Assembly (NCBI GenBank): GCA_030407085.1 | Contig: CM059584.1 | Span: forward strand, 132,531,501 to 132,595,500 | Direction of reading: 5' to 3' | Length of the DNA: 64,000 bases | Origin: Trichopria drosophilae | Taxonomy: Eukaryota; Arthropoda; Insecta; Hymenoptera; Diapriidae | Shown: positions 43,901-54,436 of the stretch, in pieces | Numbering within the stretch: position 1 is the stretch's first letter | How the letters are laid out: each line of letters opens with the position of its first letter | Made by a program: the position numbers and the translations under genes | The notes under the pieces: model-generated | What the model was told of the DNA's origin: nothing | Seen by the model: only the letters and a program-made list of their open reading frames with translations | Databases searched by the model: none

Positions 43901-45982
43901 TTTTTCCGCGTACGTTAGTTTTTTAAATTACTGAGTGTTCCTGTATATCATTAATTTTTGCTTTCGTAGAGTAAATTTTAAATGTTCATTGACTGCAAAT
44001 CCTTCTGGGCTTTGGAATTCATTTTCTGAAGTTCATGCCAAATTTCTGTCAATTTTTTTGCTGTCACCATTTGGGCTGCGAAATTTTGAATTTAAATTCA
44101 TCATATTTTAATATTTTTCTTATCACAATGGCTAGTGAGTAGATGAAAATGTCTCTTTTAGTATAACATTTATAAGCACTGTCGTTTTTTAATCGACGTG
44201 GGAAGTAACTTTCATAGACATATGCACTACAAAGCTTATATTTTTTTCCTTTCATTACAACGAAGGATTCCTTTCTTTTTAGGACAAAGAAAGCATTTAG
44301 TAGTGTCATTTTGCTCGGGTTCAAACTCCAAAATAGCCTCAAAGTCCTCACTCACTCAGTTACGATTCAATCATTAACTTCTTAAAGATTAAAATAATAA
44401 CAGATTTCAACTGTAACGTCATTCAGTACATTGGTCCCTGTCCTAATACATACTTTTCATTTCGAACAAAATGGCCGCCCGTCCTAATGCAGACGCTCTA
44501 GGATACCCCCAAAGCTACTCTCACCCGAGGAAAATATGTATTAGGACGGGAAAAAGTATACGATAGGACAGGAGTATACAATAAGAAGGGATGTATTAGG
44601 GCAAGGACCATTCTAATAGAAACCTTATGAATTTTGAAAACTTTGTTCGACATTACGCCATTTTCTTTCTAAGTCTGAGTTCAGGATCCTTTACACACAT
44701 AATTATAATAAAATCAATCAGTTTTTCTCTGCATTGGACATTTTCGGTTATTACTTCCTCAGTTAAGCAGTTACGACGTTGGAAATGAGTCTACTGATCA
44801 AAGTAATGTTTTAATATAGTAGACTAAATGCTCTTTTAAAAGAGGCTCTTCAATTTAATAAGCAAAATTCAAGTTTTACTTTGTACATTAAATGCTTATC
44901 ACCAGTTATCAAAATCATTCCTAATTTTTTGTCACTTATTATAATTTAAGTAGTGTACTAAAGATTGAAACAATTTACATGAAGGGATATTTTATATATA
45001 ATAATGTAACTTAATGTCAAGGATAAAAATAACAATCCAAGTTTGCGAATGTATCTGAAATATTTGTTGCAGTACCCCCAATGCTGGACGAATGTTTAGA
45101 ATATTTAGAAACCAGAAAGAAATCTGGTATTACTTATGAAATCATCGTTGTTAGCGATGGAAGTACCGATAAAACGGTAGAAGTAGCACATTCGTATGCT
45201 GAAAAGTACGACACCATTCGAGTCCTAGATTTAGTCAAAAATAGAGGAAAAGGAGGTGCCGTGAGATTGGTTAGTATTCTCTGCTGACTTAAAAAATGAA
45301 TAACTCGTATTAAAGTAAACTATTTGTCTTTATAAATGTCATAATATTTCACAGGGAATGCAAAGTGCAAGAGGCAGTGTTTTACTCTTTGTAGATGCAG
45401 ATGGCGCAACTAAATTTAGCGATCTAGAAAAATTAGATGAAAGTCTAAAATCTGTTCTTGGCTGTAAGCAAAACTTATAAATATAGAGTATTCTAAACTT
45501 TCTTTAAAAATATGCTATATAACAATAATTCGTTTGCAGTTGATTACAGCACAAATCCTGAAAAAACGTCTGAATCTCATGCGGTAATCTGTGGTTCTCG
45601 TGCACATCTGGAAAAAGAAGAAACGGCGAAGAGATCTTATTTCCGACTCTTTTTGATGCACGGATTTCACTTCCTCGTATGGATTCTGTGTGTTAAAGGC
45701 GTTCATGATACACAATGTGGATTTAAGCTTTTAACAAGACGATCAGCGAGAATCATATTTCAAGCTCTTCATGTTGAACAATGGGCGTTCGATGTGGAAA
45801 TGTTGTTTATTGCACAAAAATTGAAAATTCCAATAACAGAAATTGCTGTGACCTGGACAGAAATTGAAGGTTCCAAAGTTGTTCCTTTTTGGAGCTGGTT
45901 ACAAATGGGCCGAGATTTGTTTTTAATCTGGGCACGATATACGATTGGAGCATGGAGAATACGAAATGTAGAAAATCATTAG
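37914..45982 (+). CDS. ALG5: ALG5, dolichyl-phosphate beta-glucosyltransferase
   Basis: Five exons: 37914-37973, 38115-38289, 45073-45269, 45355-45463 and 45540-45982. All are GT-AG with matching phases, giving about 327 residues (human 324). The enzyme transfers glucose from UDP-glucose to dolichyl phosphate on the cytosolic ER face, making the donor for the last three glucoses of the N-glycan precursor. An N-terminal hydrophobic segment (residues about 4-27) anchors it. GT2 features follow: ISVIVPAYNEE (about 66-76), VVSDGSTDKT (about 104-113), FVDADGATK with DxD (158-160), CGSRAHLEKEE, HDTQCGFKLLTR, EQWAFDVEML and WTEIEGSKV. Intron 2 is 6.8 kb and holds a reverse-transcriptase fragment and several MITEs. 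AATAAA at about 46350 is a candidate polyadenylation signal. Confidence 0.96.
38290..39136. other. ALG5 intron 2, first part
   Basis: AT-rich intron sequence with no repeat or coding signal that I recognise. Confidence 0.5.
39140..40024 (+). mobile_element. 5'-truncated non-LTR retrotransposon fragment
   Basis: The frame 39181-39861 (226 codons) encodes the region after the catalytic core of a non-LTR reverse transcriptase: SIKDLGVIFNRSLNFKEHL, then LYRTLILPHLLYCSSIW and a C-terminal LRLKPAWNLLPQSI. The 3' end finishes in TTCTAATAAATAAATAAATAA (about 40003-40024). The catalytic domain and endonuclease are missing, so this is a dead 3' fragment, within ALG5 intron 2 in the sense direction. 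Confidence 0.8.
40025..41430. other. ALG5 intron 2, middle
   Basis: Mostly AT-rich. A short inverted pair (GTCCTCATA / TATGAGGAC) lies at about 40240-40285. A minus-strand frame at 41052-40870 has an amphipathic, coiled-coil-like stretch (ELKVKKLAERVTKIEELDR) that could be a decayed transposon protein. I would not call a gene. Confidence 0.35.
41437..41507 (-). other. tRNA-like sequence, probable SINE head or tRNA pseudogene
   Basis: On the minus strand, GCGCCAGTGGTCGAGC resembles a tRNA A box and CCGGGTTCGAATCTCC matches a B box, about 35 nt apart. The acceptor stem does not pair well and the downstream minus-strand sequence becomes T-rich. That suits a tRNA-derived repeat better than a working tRNA. 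Confidence 0.45.
41525..42833. mobile_element. Tc1-like foldback element (1.3 kb)
   Basis: Ends TA|CAGTACCGCTCAAAAGTATG and GTGCTTTTGAGCGGTACTG|TA are inverted, with TA duplication. CAGT...CAAAAGT is the usual Tc1 end style. Arms of about 465 bp pair through CTTGCGGAATTTTG, GGAGACTTTCAGCTTCTCA and TCTATTGGCTGAAATT. The 360-bp centre has no transposase. Confidence 0.85.
42865..43168. mobile_element. GC-richer MITE with GGCCCGGGTCGAC ends
   Basis: GGCCCGGGTCGACTGAAAAT pairs with ATTTTCGGTCGACCCGGGCC. The interior is built from GGTCGATTTTCGGT-like repeats. It begins 31 bp after the Tc1-like foldback. Confidence 0.8.
43170..44428. other. ALG5 intron 2, unassigned
   Basis: Open frames at 43567-43831 occur on both strands over the same bases, and none looks like a known protein. 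No repeat boundaries found. Confidence 0.4.
44429..44613. mobile_element. Short MITE with TTGGTCCCTGTCCTAATAC ends
   Basis: TA|CATTGGTCCCTGTCCTAAT pairs with ATTAGGGCAAGGACCATTC|TA. An inner pair, GTCCTAATGCAGACG and GTATTAGGACGGG, lies within. 185 bp, non-coding. Confidence 0.75.
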
Positions 45983-48348
45983 TTTCTATTAAATTTGCAC
46001 GATATACTTTTAAGAAATCCATCATTTATTTTCATCACTGTCAATATTTATTTTACTACTTTGTCTTTCTGTAGCACATAAGGTTGAAAGGCACAAATTT
46101 AATGTGTGCTTTATAAGAACTCCGAATATTTCTTATTGTATATTATGTGTGTACATATGACATTTTACTTTCTACTTTACACTTACTTTTAAACTCACTT
46201 AATTGTTAGCATTCATTTTAAGTTTTAGTTATCTTATCATAAGTTATCATTTAATATTACTACATTTGTAAAGTTGTTTAAAAGCACAACATTAGTTAAT
46301 ACAGAAGTTTTAAAATTGTTATATTTGAGAACAAATATCTCTCAGGATTAATAAAGTCTCGATTTTAAAAATTCGTATTATTTGAGGTCGCTGAACACGA
46401 ATCTTCAATCAAATTTTTTAAATTTACAATGGAACCATCAAAAGTTGGGAATGTGAGCAAATCCTCATGAAATTGGCTAACTGGGAGATTCTGGGGTCGT
46501 TGAATACAAATCCAAAATGGATGATAACAATTTAAAAACGGGTTGCGCTGAATACAAGATGGTTTGCGACGATATAACTTTATATCCTCGAAATGTACAG
46601 TAAATGCGTCGTAATTTGCAGGTAAGAAATGAAACTTTAGTTTACTGTTTTGTTGATTCGAAAATGCAGGTGCTGATACGTAGAAAAAGGGCTCTTCAGT
46701 TATGAAATTCATCAGATGGGGATAGATGAGATAAATATTTTTTATTTCAGTATTGGGAAGCGCATCGAACTGCTTTGGCACAATTCAAGGTGGGGTATGT
46801 ACTACACTTTAGCAAAGTATTAATTTTTTCAAAAAACACATCGTCTGAGTGTCCCCTTGTAAGTGTACAAGTATCCTGACACCAAAGCAAAGAACTCAGT
46901 CAGAAGAAAGTGTTTCAGGTACTTGACCCCCATAATCAAATGAAAGTAATAAAAGATTAGAACTATGCTTCGAACGCTTGCACAAGCATGCGCTAATGTC
47001 ATTTTAGGAAACATACCTCCTGTGGCTTGTGTGCAGTCACTGGGTACAGCGATCGAATAGGGATAGGGGGGATATGCAGTCGATTTTAGGTACCTCCGAA
47101 GTAAAAGCACTCAAGTTAAAAAAAGTTAGCGCCCTTACTTTTTAAGTGCAAAAGTTGCACTTAAAAAGTTCGGATCCATCACTCGCACTTATCAAACTGA
47201 AATTGTGTACTCGGAGATTTTCGGGGTCGCTGATCGCGAATTTGGCCTCAGATTTGCTGACATTCGCAACTTTTGATGTCGCCATTTTAAATTGTACCTT
47301 AACCAGTTAAATGGTGATATCACCGAGGCTTAAGCATTTCAGAAGTACGTTCTAGCTACTGCTCATAGGAAAGGAAATTGCTACCATGATGCAGTTTCCT
47401 GGAACGAAGATCAAGAGACTTGAAAAGAAAGTAAGCAACCCTTAAAGCCAAACTTAAAGAGATTTGTCATAGAGAACCAGTTGATGTGGACCATTTATAG
47501 GAGTCAAGTATTTTGATACTTACTGATCATACCACTAAAATAAAAAATAATATTGATCGTCGGATGAACAACCAACTGATATTTCAGATGTGCCTGCCCT
47601 GCCAAAAATGAAGCGTGCAGTAAATCGTCAAGTGAGAGTACAAGAAACGTTTTTACGAAATTGTACGCTTAGTGAAGTGGATTGCACGCTTAGAATAAGT
47701 TTAAATGACGCTTAATTGAAAAGAGTTCTGAAGCGTGAATATGCACCTTTTAAGCGTTATCCAAGCGTCCAGTTAAGCGTCTTTTAAGAGTGCATCAAGC
47801 TTTTTTTAACTTTTGTACGCTACATATGAGAAAACCAAAATTAAAGAGTTCATGAGACGTTCAGCAAGATGAAGTAACTCGATTTTTACGATCTTGAACA
47901 AGTTTCCTTATAATCTTCAAAAATGATTGTTCTCGACATTATACTAGGAGAATATCAATCATTATTTATTCATTATCAACGAAAATTTTTATTAGAATAC
48001 AGATGTAACAGGATTATCATATTACGTATTAGAAATTGATTCGCGATGGTAGATCAGTGGTTGGCGTCAGCGCAGTCTTTGTTTCACGTTAAGCGTCGCA
48101 TGCCGTTGATTACGATTGGATAGGTGACCGAATGAGGACGTCTTATTTAAAGGTAATTAATTTATCTTTAAAAAAAGTAAATGACATACAAACAAAAATA
48201 ATTTTTAAATAAAATGTAGCAAAAAATATAAAATTAATACAAATGTTTTCAACGTAACTACTTTTTTATATACATTAATCAGGAACTTTTCCTGTACGCT
48301 TTCCAAAGCGTACGTAGCCGTTCACAAATGCAAAGCGTTGAACTCTTA
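45983..48348. other. Region between ALG5 and the Harbinger remnant
   Basis: Holds the ALG5 3' untranslated region. A perfect 15-bp stem-loop lies at 47137-47169. A sequence with weak inverted similarity to the far side of the Harbinger element begins at about 47600 (CTGCCAAAAATGAAGCGT versus the complement of 49275-49310), suggesting an older element interrupted by it. A 138-codon minus frame at 46781-46365 is not recognisable. Confidence 0.45.
47137..47169. repeat. Perfect 15-bp hairpin with 3-nt loop
   Basis: ACTTTTTAAGTGCAA, loop AAG, TTGCACTTAAAAAGT. No coding context. Confidence 0.9.
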
Positions 48349-49158
48349 GGGCCTGAGCACACGGGGCGGTTTTTTGCCGCGCGGCACGGCGCGGTGCTTA
48401 TTTTTTCCTTGTTTTCACACCGCCAGCGGCCGCGCGCGGCTTGAACCGCGTGTCGCCGTGCCGCGCCGTGCCGCTTCGCACAGGACTCTGAAATATTAAC
48501 ATACAAGTCAAGATGGACGCAAACATTAAAAAAATCATATTATTATGGTTACTGCATCGTCGGATCAGCAAAAACAGAAAAAGGATAAACTCGAAACGAC
48601 GATACTGGGTTCATCCAATCACCAGGGAACGAGGCAGTCACGGATTTTATACTACTCTGTTCACCTGTTTGAAGGAAGATAACAATACATTTTTTGAATA
48701 TACAAGGATGTCTCAATCGACATTCTATGAATTTCTTGCAGCAATAGAGTCAGGGATAAGAAAAAAAATACACTAATGAGAGAAGGTATTTGCCCAGAAG
48801 AAAGACTCCTTATTACCTTGTCTTTTGTATCGTTTCCAGTCGTTTTCATTAAATTTACCAAATTGCATAGAATTTTTACACAGAAATATTATCCCTTTCA
48901 ATGTAGATCTATAATAGATCTGAGATTCAGATATTTAATATTCTATACGCTCTGTGAACATATCCTTTGAATTTGGTCTTAACATTTTTTAAAACTTTAA
49001 TTTGGAAGTGGATGAGCATCAGAATGACCAGTCTGGCGCCGCGGAGTACGGTGCGACGCGGCGCGGTGCGTTGAGATCCTCGCGCGGCCGCTGGCGGTAC
49101 TGAACGAAAATATTCGGCCGCACCGCGCGGCGAAAAGTCGCCCCGTGTGCTCAGGCCC
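48349..49158 (+). mobile_element. PIF/Harbinger remnant with GC-rich inverted ends
   Basis: TTA at 48346-48348 and 49159-49161 flank GGGCCTGAGCACACGGGGCG and CGCCCCGTGTGCTCAGGCCC. TTA duplications and GGGCC ends are typical of Harbinger. Subterminal GC-rich palindromic runs (CGCCAGCGGCCGCGCG / CGCGCGGCCGCTGGCG) stand out against the AT-rich background. At 810 bp it is an internal-deletion copy. Confidence 0.9.
48513..48860 (+). pseudogene. N-terminal fragment of a Harbinger transposase (HARBI1-like)
   Basis: The frame starts MDANIKKIILLWLLHRR. RRYWVHPITRERGSHGFYTT, FFEYTRMSQSTFYEFL and, after a one-base shift in the A8 run near 48766, REGICPEERLLITLSF match the N-terminal region of HARBI1-like nucleases. 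All catalytic residues are missing, so only the first part of the gene survives the internal deletion. Confidence 0.8.
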
Positions 49159-49161
49159 TTA

Positions 49162-49860
49162 AAAAATGCATATTCACACTTTAACTATTCCTATCGAACT
49201 TTTGTGGAAGCGGAATGTACGTTTTTTGCACCTTTCCCGAACGTCAATTTCACGCTTTATGAACTCTTAATGGACGCTCATATTTTTGGCAGGATGATAA
49301 TAAGGTCATATCCAAGAATATTAACGCTGTCACCGACATTTTAAGTATAGTGGGTTTTTTCTGATGTGGAAGTAAAGCGTGTGTGTATGTTTTTTTCGAC
49401 ATTTTGAAATTTGCAAATATGAGGACAGATTCGTGATCAGCGACCCCAAAAATTCCCGAGTAACGAATTTTAGCTCTTTTCCGTGCAAAGAAAAATATAT
49501 GCTTCTAAGGGTTACCAGTGTTTCCTGAATATTCCTAAATGTTAGCTCTAGCATTATTGTAGATTGAGGTCGGTGAAGACTATCGACTCATAAGTGCTTA
49601 CTTTTTTGTTTGCTTAAATAAGGTAAATTAAAAAAAAATGCATTTAAGCAAAACTAAGTTTAGTTTATGAAAAATTATTTCGAATACTACTTTACAATGA
49701 AGCAATACACAAGAAAGGATCGAAAGGGAGTCACCAATTGCAAAATTGTCAAAAAAGGAATTTAAATTAATATTGAAGGAATTCAATTTCGTTTCCTCTG
49801 TATCCCTTTGAATTCATTTTTTGACCGTTGAATCTCTTTCTGTTTACTGGGATAACTAAC
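49162..49860. other. Flank between Harbinger remnant and mariner pseudogene
   Basis: The first 150 bp show weak inverted similarity to 47600-47750. The rest is AT-rich without recognised features. Confidence 0.4.
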
Positions 49861-49861
49861 C

Positions 49862-50610
49862 GTGCCGGAATACATTGAAATGGTTCCGGTGTATGGAGAA
49901 CCTGATAGAAATCTTTATAATGCTGTCCAACTCTACATTCAGCGTTTTCCAAATATAATTGTGTCACGTTCTTCATTTTATAATACTATTACAAAATTTA
50001 CTACCAATAAAGTAAACGTAAGAGTCTGGAGAAAATTAAATTATTGTATTAGCTGCAGTGGCAAATAATTCTCATGTTAGTAAACAAGAAATTGCTCGTG
50101 ATTCCGGAATGTCTTAGGGTAGTGTTTGGAAATGTTTAAAACATAATAAATTTTAACCGCATCATGTGTGTCTACATCAAGAATTTAATTACGTTGATTT
50201 CCAACATCGGATAGCTTTTTATCAGTGGGCACGTGGTCAAGTAAAAAAAATCTCAATTTTTTCATTATGTATTATTCCGTGGCTTCCTTACGTCGAAAAC
50301 CAGCGTCCATGGACTGTCAACGTATGGTGTGGAATAATTGGCAACAAATTGATCTGTCCTCATACTATCAAAAGCAGCTTAAATGGACCAAAGTATCAAG
50401 ACATTTTGGAGAACGATCTGCCAATATTACTTGAAGACTGTTAGAAATAGGGCAGAACATGTGGTTTCAACGTGATGGTTGTTTGTACACAATTCCGCAG
50501 TAGCACGAGAAGTTCTTAAACGTGATGTCGAAGGTCGCTGGATTGGTAGAGGCGGTCCGATAAATTGGCCTGCAATATCGTTAGATCCGATAAATTGGTC
50601 TTCATTATCG
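49862..50610 (+). pseudogene. IS630/Tc1-mariner-type transposase pseudogene
   Basis: Pieces in different frames line up in order along one strand. VPEYIEMVPVYGEPDRN and NAVQLYIQRFPN form the N-terminal DNA-binding region. HVSKQEIARDSGMS is a helix-turn-helix-like piece, followed by an in-frame stop. WTVNVWCGIIGNKLICPH and YQDILENDLPILLED come from the catalytic core, and RWIGRGGPINWPAISLDP from the block before the third acidic residue. Frame changes and stops show it is dead. Its inverted repeats were not located. Confidence 0.75.
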
Positions 50611-50790
50611 TTATCGTTATATACGGTGAATATATTCGTCCAAACTAATGTGTCCATGTGACAATTTTTTATCCAAAGAATATAAATATGCAATAAAAAA
50701 TGATGGTTCCCATTGAAGATTTCGAATCTTCACATAGGTGTATGTACTCCTCGGAATTATTAAATTTTTATTTATAACATTTCTCCATAT

Positions 50791-51684
50791 ATCGACGCTC
50801 GATACGAAGACTAGGACATTTCAAATCTGATACGAAGACTAGGATATTTCAAATCTGATACGAAGACTAGGATTCGGCGTTAAAGTACGAAAACTAGGAT
50901 AAGTGAACGTCTGCATTGAATACTAAGATTTTTCATTTTTCGGCACGATGATGATGATGATGACGATGATGATAACGACGACGACGACGACGATGATGAT
51001 GATGATGATGATAATTTTCAAATCAACGATGCATACCACGGAAAGCTTTCTTTGTCTGGCAGCAAAAAGGAAGATCTAAAAACTATTATAGCGAAGGGTT
51101 TAATCCCACCACAATAACATTCATTTTATAATAAAATCATAGGTATAAAAATGGTTTATTTTCCATAAAACGTAACTTTTGTGATTTGCCTCGATCCTAA
51201 TATAAGTGATTGTAGATTTGTAATTAAAATTGTGTTAAAATTAAGTGTAATAATATTTTATTCTTAAAGACGTAATATATAAATATGGTATAAGTACTAT
51301 TTTTTATTAATAAATATTATTATTAATAATAATACTTAAAAATCAAAATTGTTAAAATATATACGTTAAATGAAAAATAATTATATAAATCAGACATGCT
51401 ACGCTTTGCAATAAAATAATAATGTAGTAGTCGCTAAGAAAATTCGAATTGTCTTATTCTTCGTCTCAAAATAATGAAATAACCTCTTTTTCGCGTCAAA
51501 ATAATGAAATATCCTGTTTTTCATGCCGAGAAAAGTGGAAAACCTTTTCTTCCTGGAAAAAATCGAAATATCCTATTTTTCGCGCCGGGAAAATGAAATA
51601 ACCTCCTTTTCCAGTAGAGAAAGTGGAATAACCTAGTCTTCGTATCAGATTTGAAATATCCTAGTCTTCGTATCGAGCGTCGAT
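50791..51684. mobile_element. Inverted-repeat element with subterminal tandem repeats
   Basis: ATCGACGCTCGATACGAAGA pairs with TCTTCGTATCGAGCGTCGAT. Next to each end the unit GATACGAAGACTAGGATATT repeats. Near the right end a related 30-bp unit (AATAACCTCTTTTTCGCG) repeats about five times. A GAT/GAC microsatellite lies at 50946-51012. No transposase frame. Superfamily not assigned. Confidence 0.8.
50946..51012. repeat. GAT/GAC trinucleotide microsatellite
   Basis: Runs of GATGATGAT, GACGATGAT and ACGACGACG inside the 50791-51684 element. Confidence 0.95.
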
Positions 51685-51978
51685 TAGTGTCTATTTTTCG
51701 AGATATTTGAAAGTTTCAATTTAAAAAAATTACTATGTATTCTGGAATAGCAAAATTATTACATATTCAATTTTTGAAATATCGCTGACATGAAAACATG
51801 TCGGATACCAATTTCGTATGTACGTCATTTTTATAATTGTGATGTCTTTCAACGCCATAATGCCGACGCGTTAATCAAAATTGTAAAAATTACTTATCTA
51901 AAACGTTTAAAATTAAATAAAAAATATTTATGATGGAGAACTTGGAAATAAATTTACCATGAACTATTTGTATTGCAG

Positions 51979-52071
51979 AGTGAAGCTGTGATGAAAAATC
52001 TGCACGATGAAAGGGGAATCCCGCAAGAAAGTTTTGGCAGTTTTGTAGCACCCTCTGAAGGAAATTTATAG
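51979..52071 (+). CDS. Likely terminal exon of an unrecognised gene
   Basis: A good acceptor (TTTGTATTGCAG) precedes a 31-codon frame ending in TAG at 52069-52071: SEAVMKNLHDERGIPQESFG, then a short tail ending EGNL. An AAATAAAT polyadenylation-like signal follows within a few bases. The composition is balanced and protein-like, unlike the neighbouring repeats. No upstream exon could be identified among the transposons to the left. I do not recognise the protein. Confidence 0.55.
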   Translation, partial: SEAVMKNLHDERGIPQESFGSFVAPSEGNL

Positions 52072-52132
52072 AAATAAATACCTATATATTCATTGTTTAT
52101 GCCTCTCGGGCTTTCGTTGAGGATGATTCATT

Positions 52133-53575
52133 CCGTCGTTTGGTCGAAAATGTTTTCCTCCTTGCACAGGTATCGGTCGATAAAGGAGAACATCCATCGG
52201 TGTTGTAGCATCGGAATTTTTAAAAGGGACACGTTCCCCATCGCATGATGTATATGTATATATATTATATATATTTTTACACTAGAAAGAAATATATATT
52301 TACATATGTATTTACATTTATCATATGTATATCTTTAGTGTTTTAATAACGTAGTGTACAAATAAAAAACAGAATTAAAAAAAAATTTTGACCATTTTAC
52401 AAGTTCTGATTATTTTAAAATAGCACACAAATCATCAAGAAAATTTGTACAAAACTTGTCAAAAAATATTGCACACTGTAAAAAATATTTTATGAAATTT
52501 TAATAAAAAAGTAGGAAGCAAAATTCATGAATGCTGGAAAACAATGTTTCATAACAATCCGTAAATACTTATCATGACGTATTATTAAATTTAAAGAACT
52601 TTTATTAAATTTAAAGAATGTTTATTAAATTTAAGACATTTTTATTTAGTTTTTGTTTAGAATATAGACAGTTGAACTTTAGCATTCGAGCGAAGAATTC
52701 ATTTATGTCAAACAAGTGACTTTTTAAAATTATCAATAATCGATGCAAACATAAGGCTGTCAGGTTAATGAATTTTTTTGCGTTTTTCACTCAGAAATTA
52801 CTCAAATATTATTTAATTTTACATATTTATATGTGAAAAATATATTTGTGACGTTTACTAATAACTCCATTAACATTTTTGGTTGAGTCGATGGAAGCAG
52901 GGGGTCCAATTTGGTCCACATTTCTAATCAGCTTTTTGTAAACTTATAAAAAAGATATAGGTATGGCAAATTGTGCAAGTCTGCTAAAATTGGCAAAAAA
53001 ATGCAGTTATACCCTTGTCTCTTCCAATTTTTCATAAAAGAAATTACATAACCAGGTCTTGAGTTATGTCTAACATTTAATAATGTTAAAAAATTATTTG
53101 GTTCGGGTCAGTTAACTTCTAAGTTTACAAAAAGCTGAATAAAATAGTGGACCAAATTGGACTGCGACAATATACCAGGCTTCCAACGACTCAATCAAAA
53201 AAGCTAATGGAGTTCTTGTCTATCAGAATTTTATTAGCAGAAGTACCAAATATATTTCTCATCCATAAATGTGTACAATTGAATAATATATGAGTAATTT
53301 CAGAGGGAGAAATGCGAAAAGTCACAAATGTCAAGAAACTGAACTGTCGACTCTTATATTGATGTATGTGATATAGCACTACTTCATTGATGTTTTACTT
53401 ATGTTATGTAATGACTCCAATTAAAGAAGTAAAAAAACTCGAAATTCATTATCTGTGCAGAAATAGGTATTTCATACTAATATGACTTAAATCTTTAACC
53501 TTACACTTTTTTCAATGGTATATATATATATATATATATTATATATAGTGGTCACTATAACGCATCTACTCGTAA
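52133..53575 (+). repeat. Left arm of a 1.43-kb inverted repeat
   Basis: The arm is the reverse complement of 61596-63022, with only scattered differences. It starts at CCGTCGTTTGGTCGAAAATG and ends at GCATCTACTCGTAA. Similarity resumes at 54051 (CCTGCCGAAAAAAAAT), after about 475 bp absent from the other arm. It contains a TA microsatellite near 53519-53547. Confidence 0.9.
52780..53318. repeat. Foldback nested inside the left arm
   Basis: CTCAGAAATTACTCAAATAT (about 52790) pairs with ATATGAGTAATTTCAGAG (about 53300). CCAATTTGGTCCACATTTCT pairs with GTGGACCAAATTGG, and AGCTTTTTGTAAACTTA with TAAGTTTACAAAAAGCT. The same structure is in the right arm at about 61848-62391. Confidence 0.85.
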
Positions 53576-54436
53576 GATTTTTTTTTATGGAGAAACCATA
53601 TCAAAAATTTGTAGCAAAATCAGAGGGGACCGATTTCACGGCTTGGTCAAATTCTATAAACTAAATTATACCATGAATTAACTGCAAAAAAATTGAACAT
53701 ATACCTAAGAAATATCTTTAATTATGATTAAGAGTTGAGTAAGTGGTTCAGAGTACTTTGTACCTTGTTATCGACTCTAATCATTGTTCTTGCACCATGT
53801 TCTCCACTTTAATTATATTAATTTATAGTGTATTTGTTTTAAGAAATATGTATAATTTTTTATATAAAGAGAGAATCGCAAGCTGTGCATGTTAATCATT
53901 TTTTTTTGGAGGCGTAAGTAGGTGTACTTGTTTTGTTTAAGTATATAATTTTACAAATATTTTGTATATTTCTTGAAACGTTACTGTAGTACATATATAA
54001 TGAAAAAGATTATATTTTTGTAATTAGAATATTTAAATTATATTAAAAGCCCTGCCGAAAAAAAATTTATAGAAAACTATTGAAACCTATTCATTTCTTA
54101 CAGTAATGAATAAGTTTGAATAGTAGGTAACGCCAGTAAGTTTTCACCATGATTTTACCATACAATTTAGATGTTTGAATGTGTATTTTACATATCACTC
54201 AAGTCAATTATTTGTACGGATTAACACATTAAAATCATATAATTAGCTATGTGGGTAATTCATATAACTCTATCTGAAAAATAATGAATGAAAACTATTG
54301 AAACCTATCCATGTCTTACATTAATTAATAAGTTTTATTAGGATTAATGCGATAATCCCAGTTCTACGTATGCATATTCTATAATGTTAAAAAATATGCT
54401 ATACTTTTCAGTATTGTCATTAATACGTTTTTCTCA
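53576..54436. other. Interior of the large inverted structure, left part
   Basis: 53576-54050 is unique relative to the right arm. A motif GAAAACTATTGAAACCTATC recurs at about 54075 and 54290, and in inverse at about 56310. No gene. Confidence 0.5.

Noticed and set aside
46365..46781. 138-codon minus-strand frame downstream of ALG5
   Set aside because: No recognisable domain, no splice or polyadenylation context, and part of it overlaps repeat-like sequence (GGTCGCTGAACACGAATC). Chance frame most likely.
47340..47432. Exon-like stretch with acceptor and a KYVLATAHRKGN frame
   Set aside because: The frame ends in TGA before the possible donor, and nothing links it to the orphan exon at 51979.
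53191..53379. Conserved 62-codon frame present in both inverted arms
   Set aside because: The conservation is explained by the overall near identity of the arms. The frame overlaps one side of the nested foldback and has no known domain.
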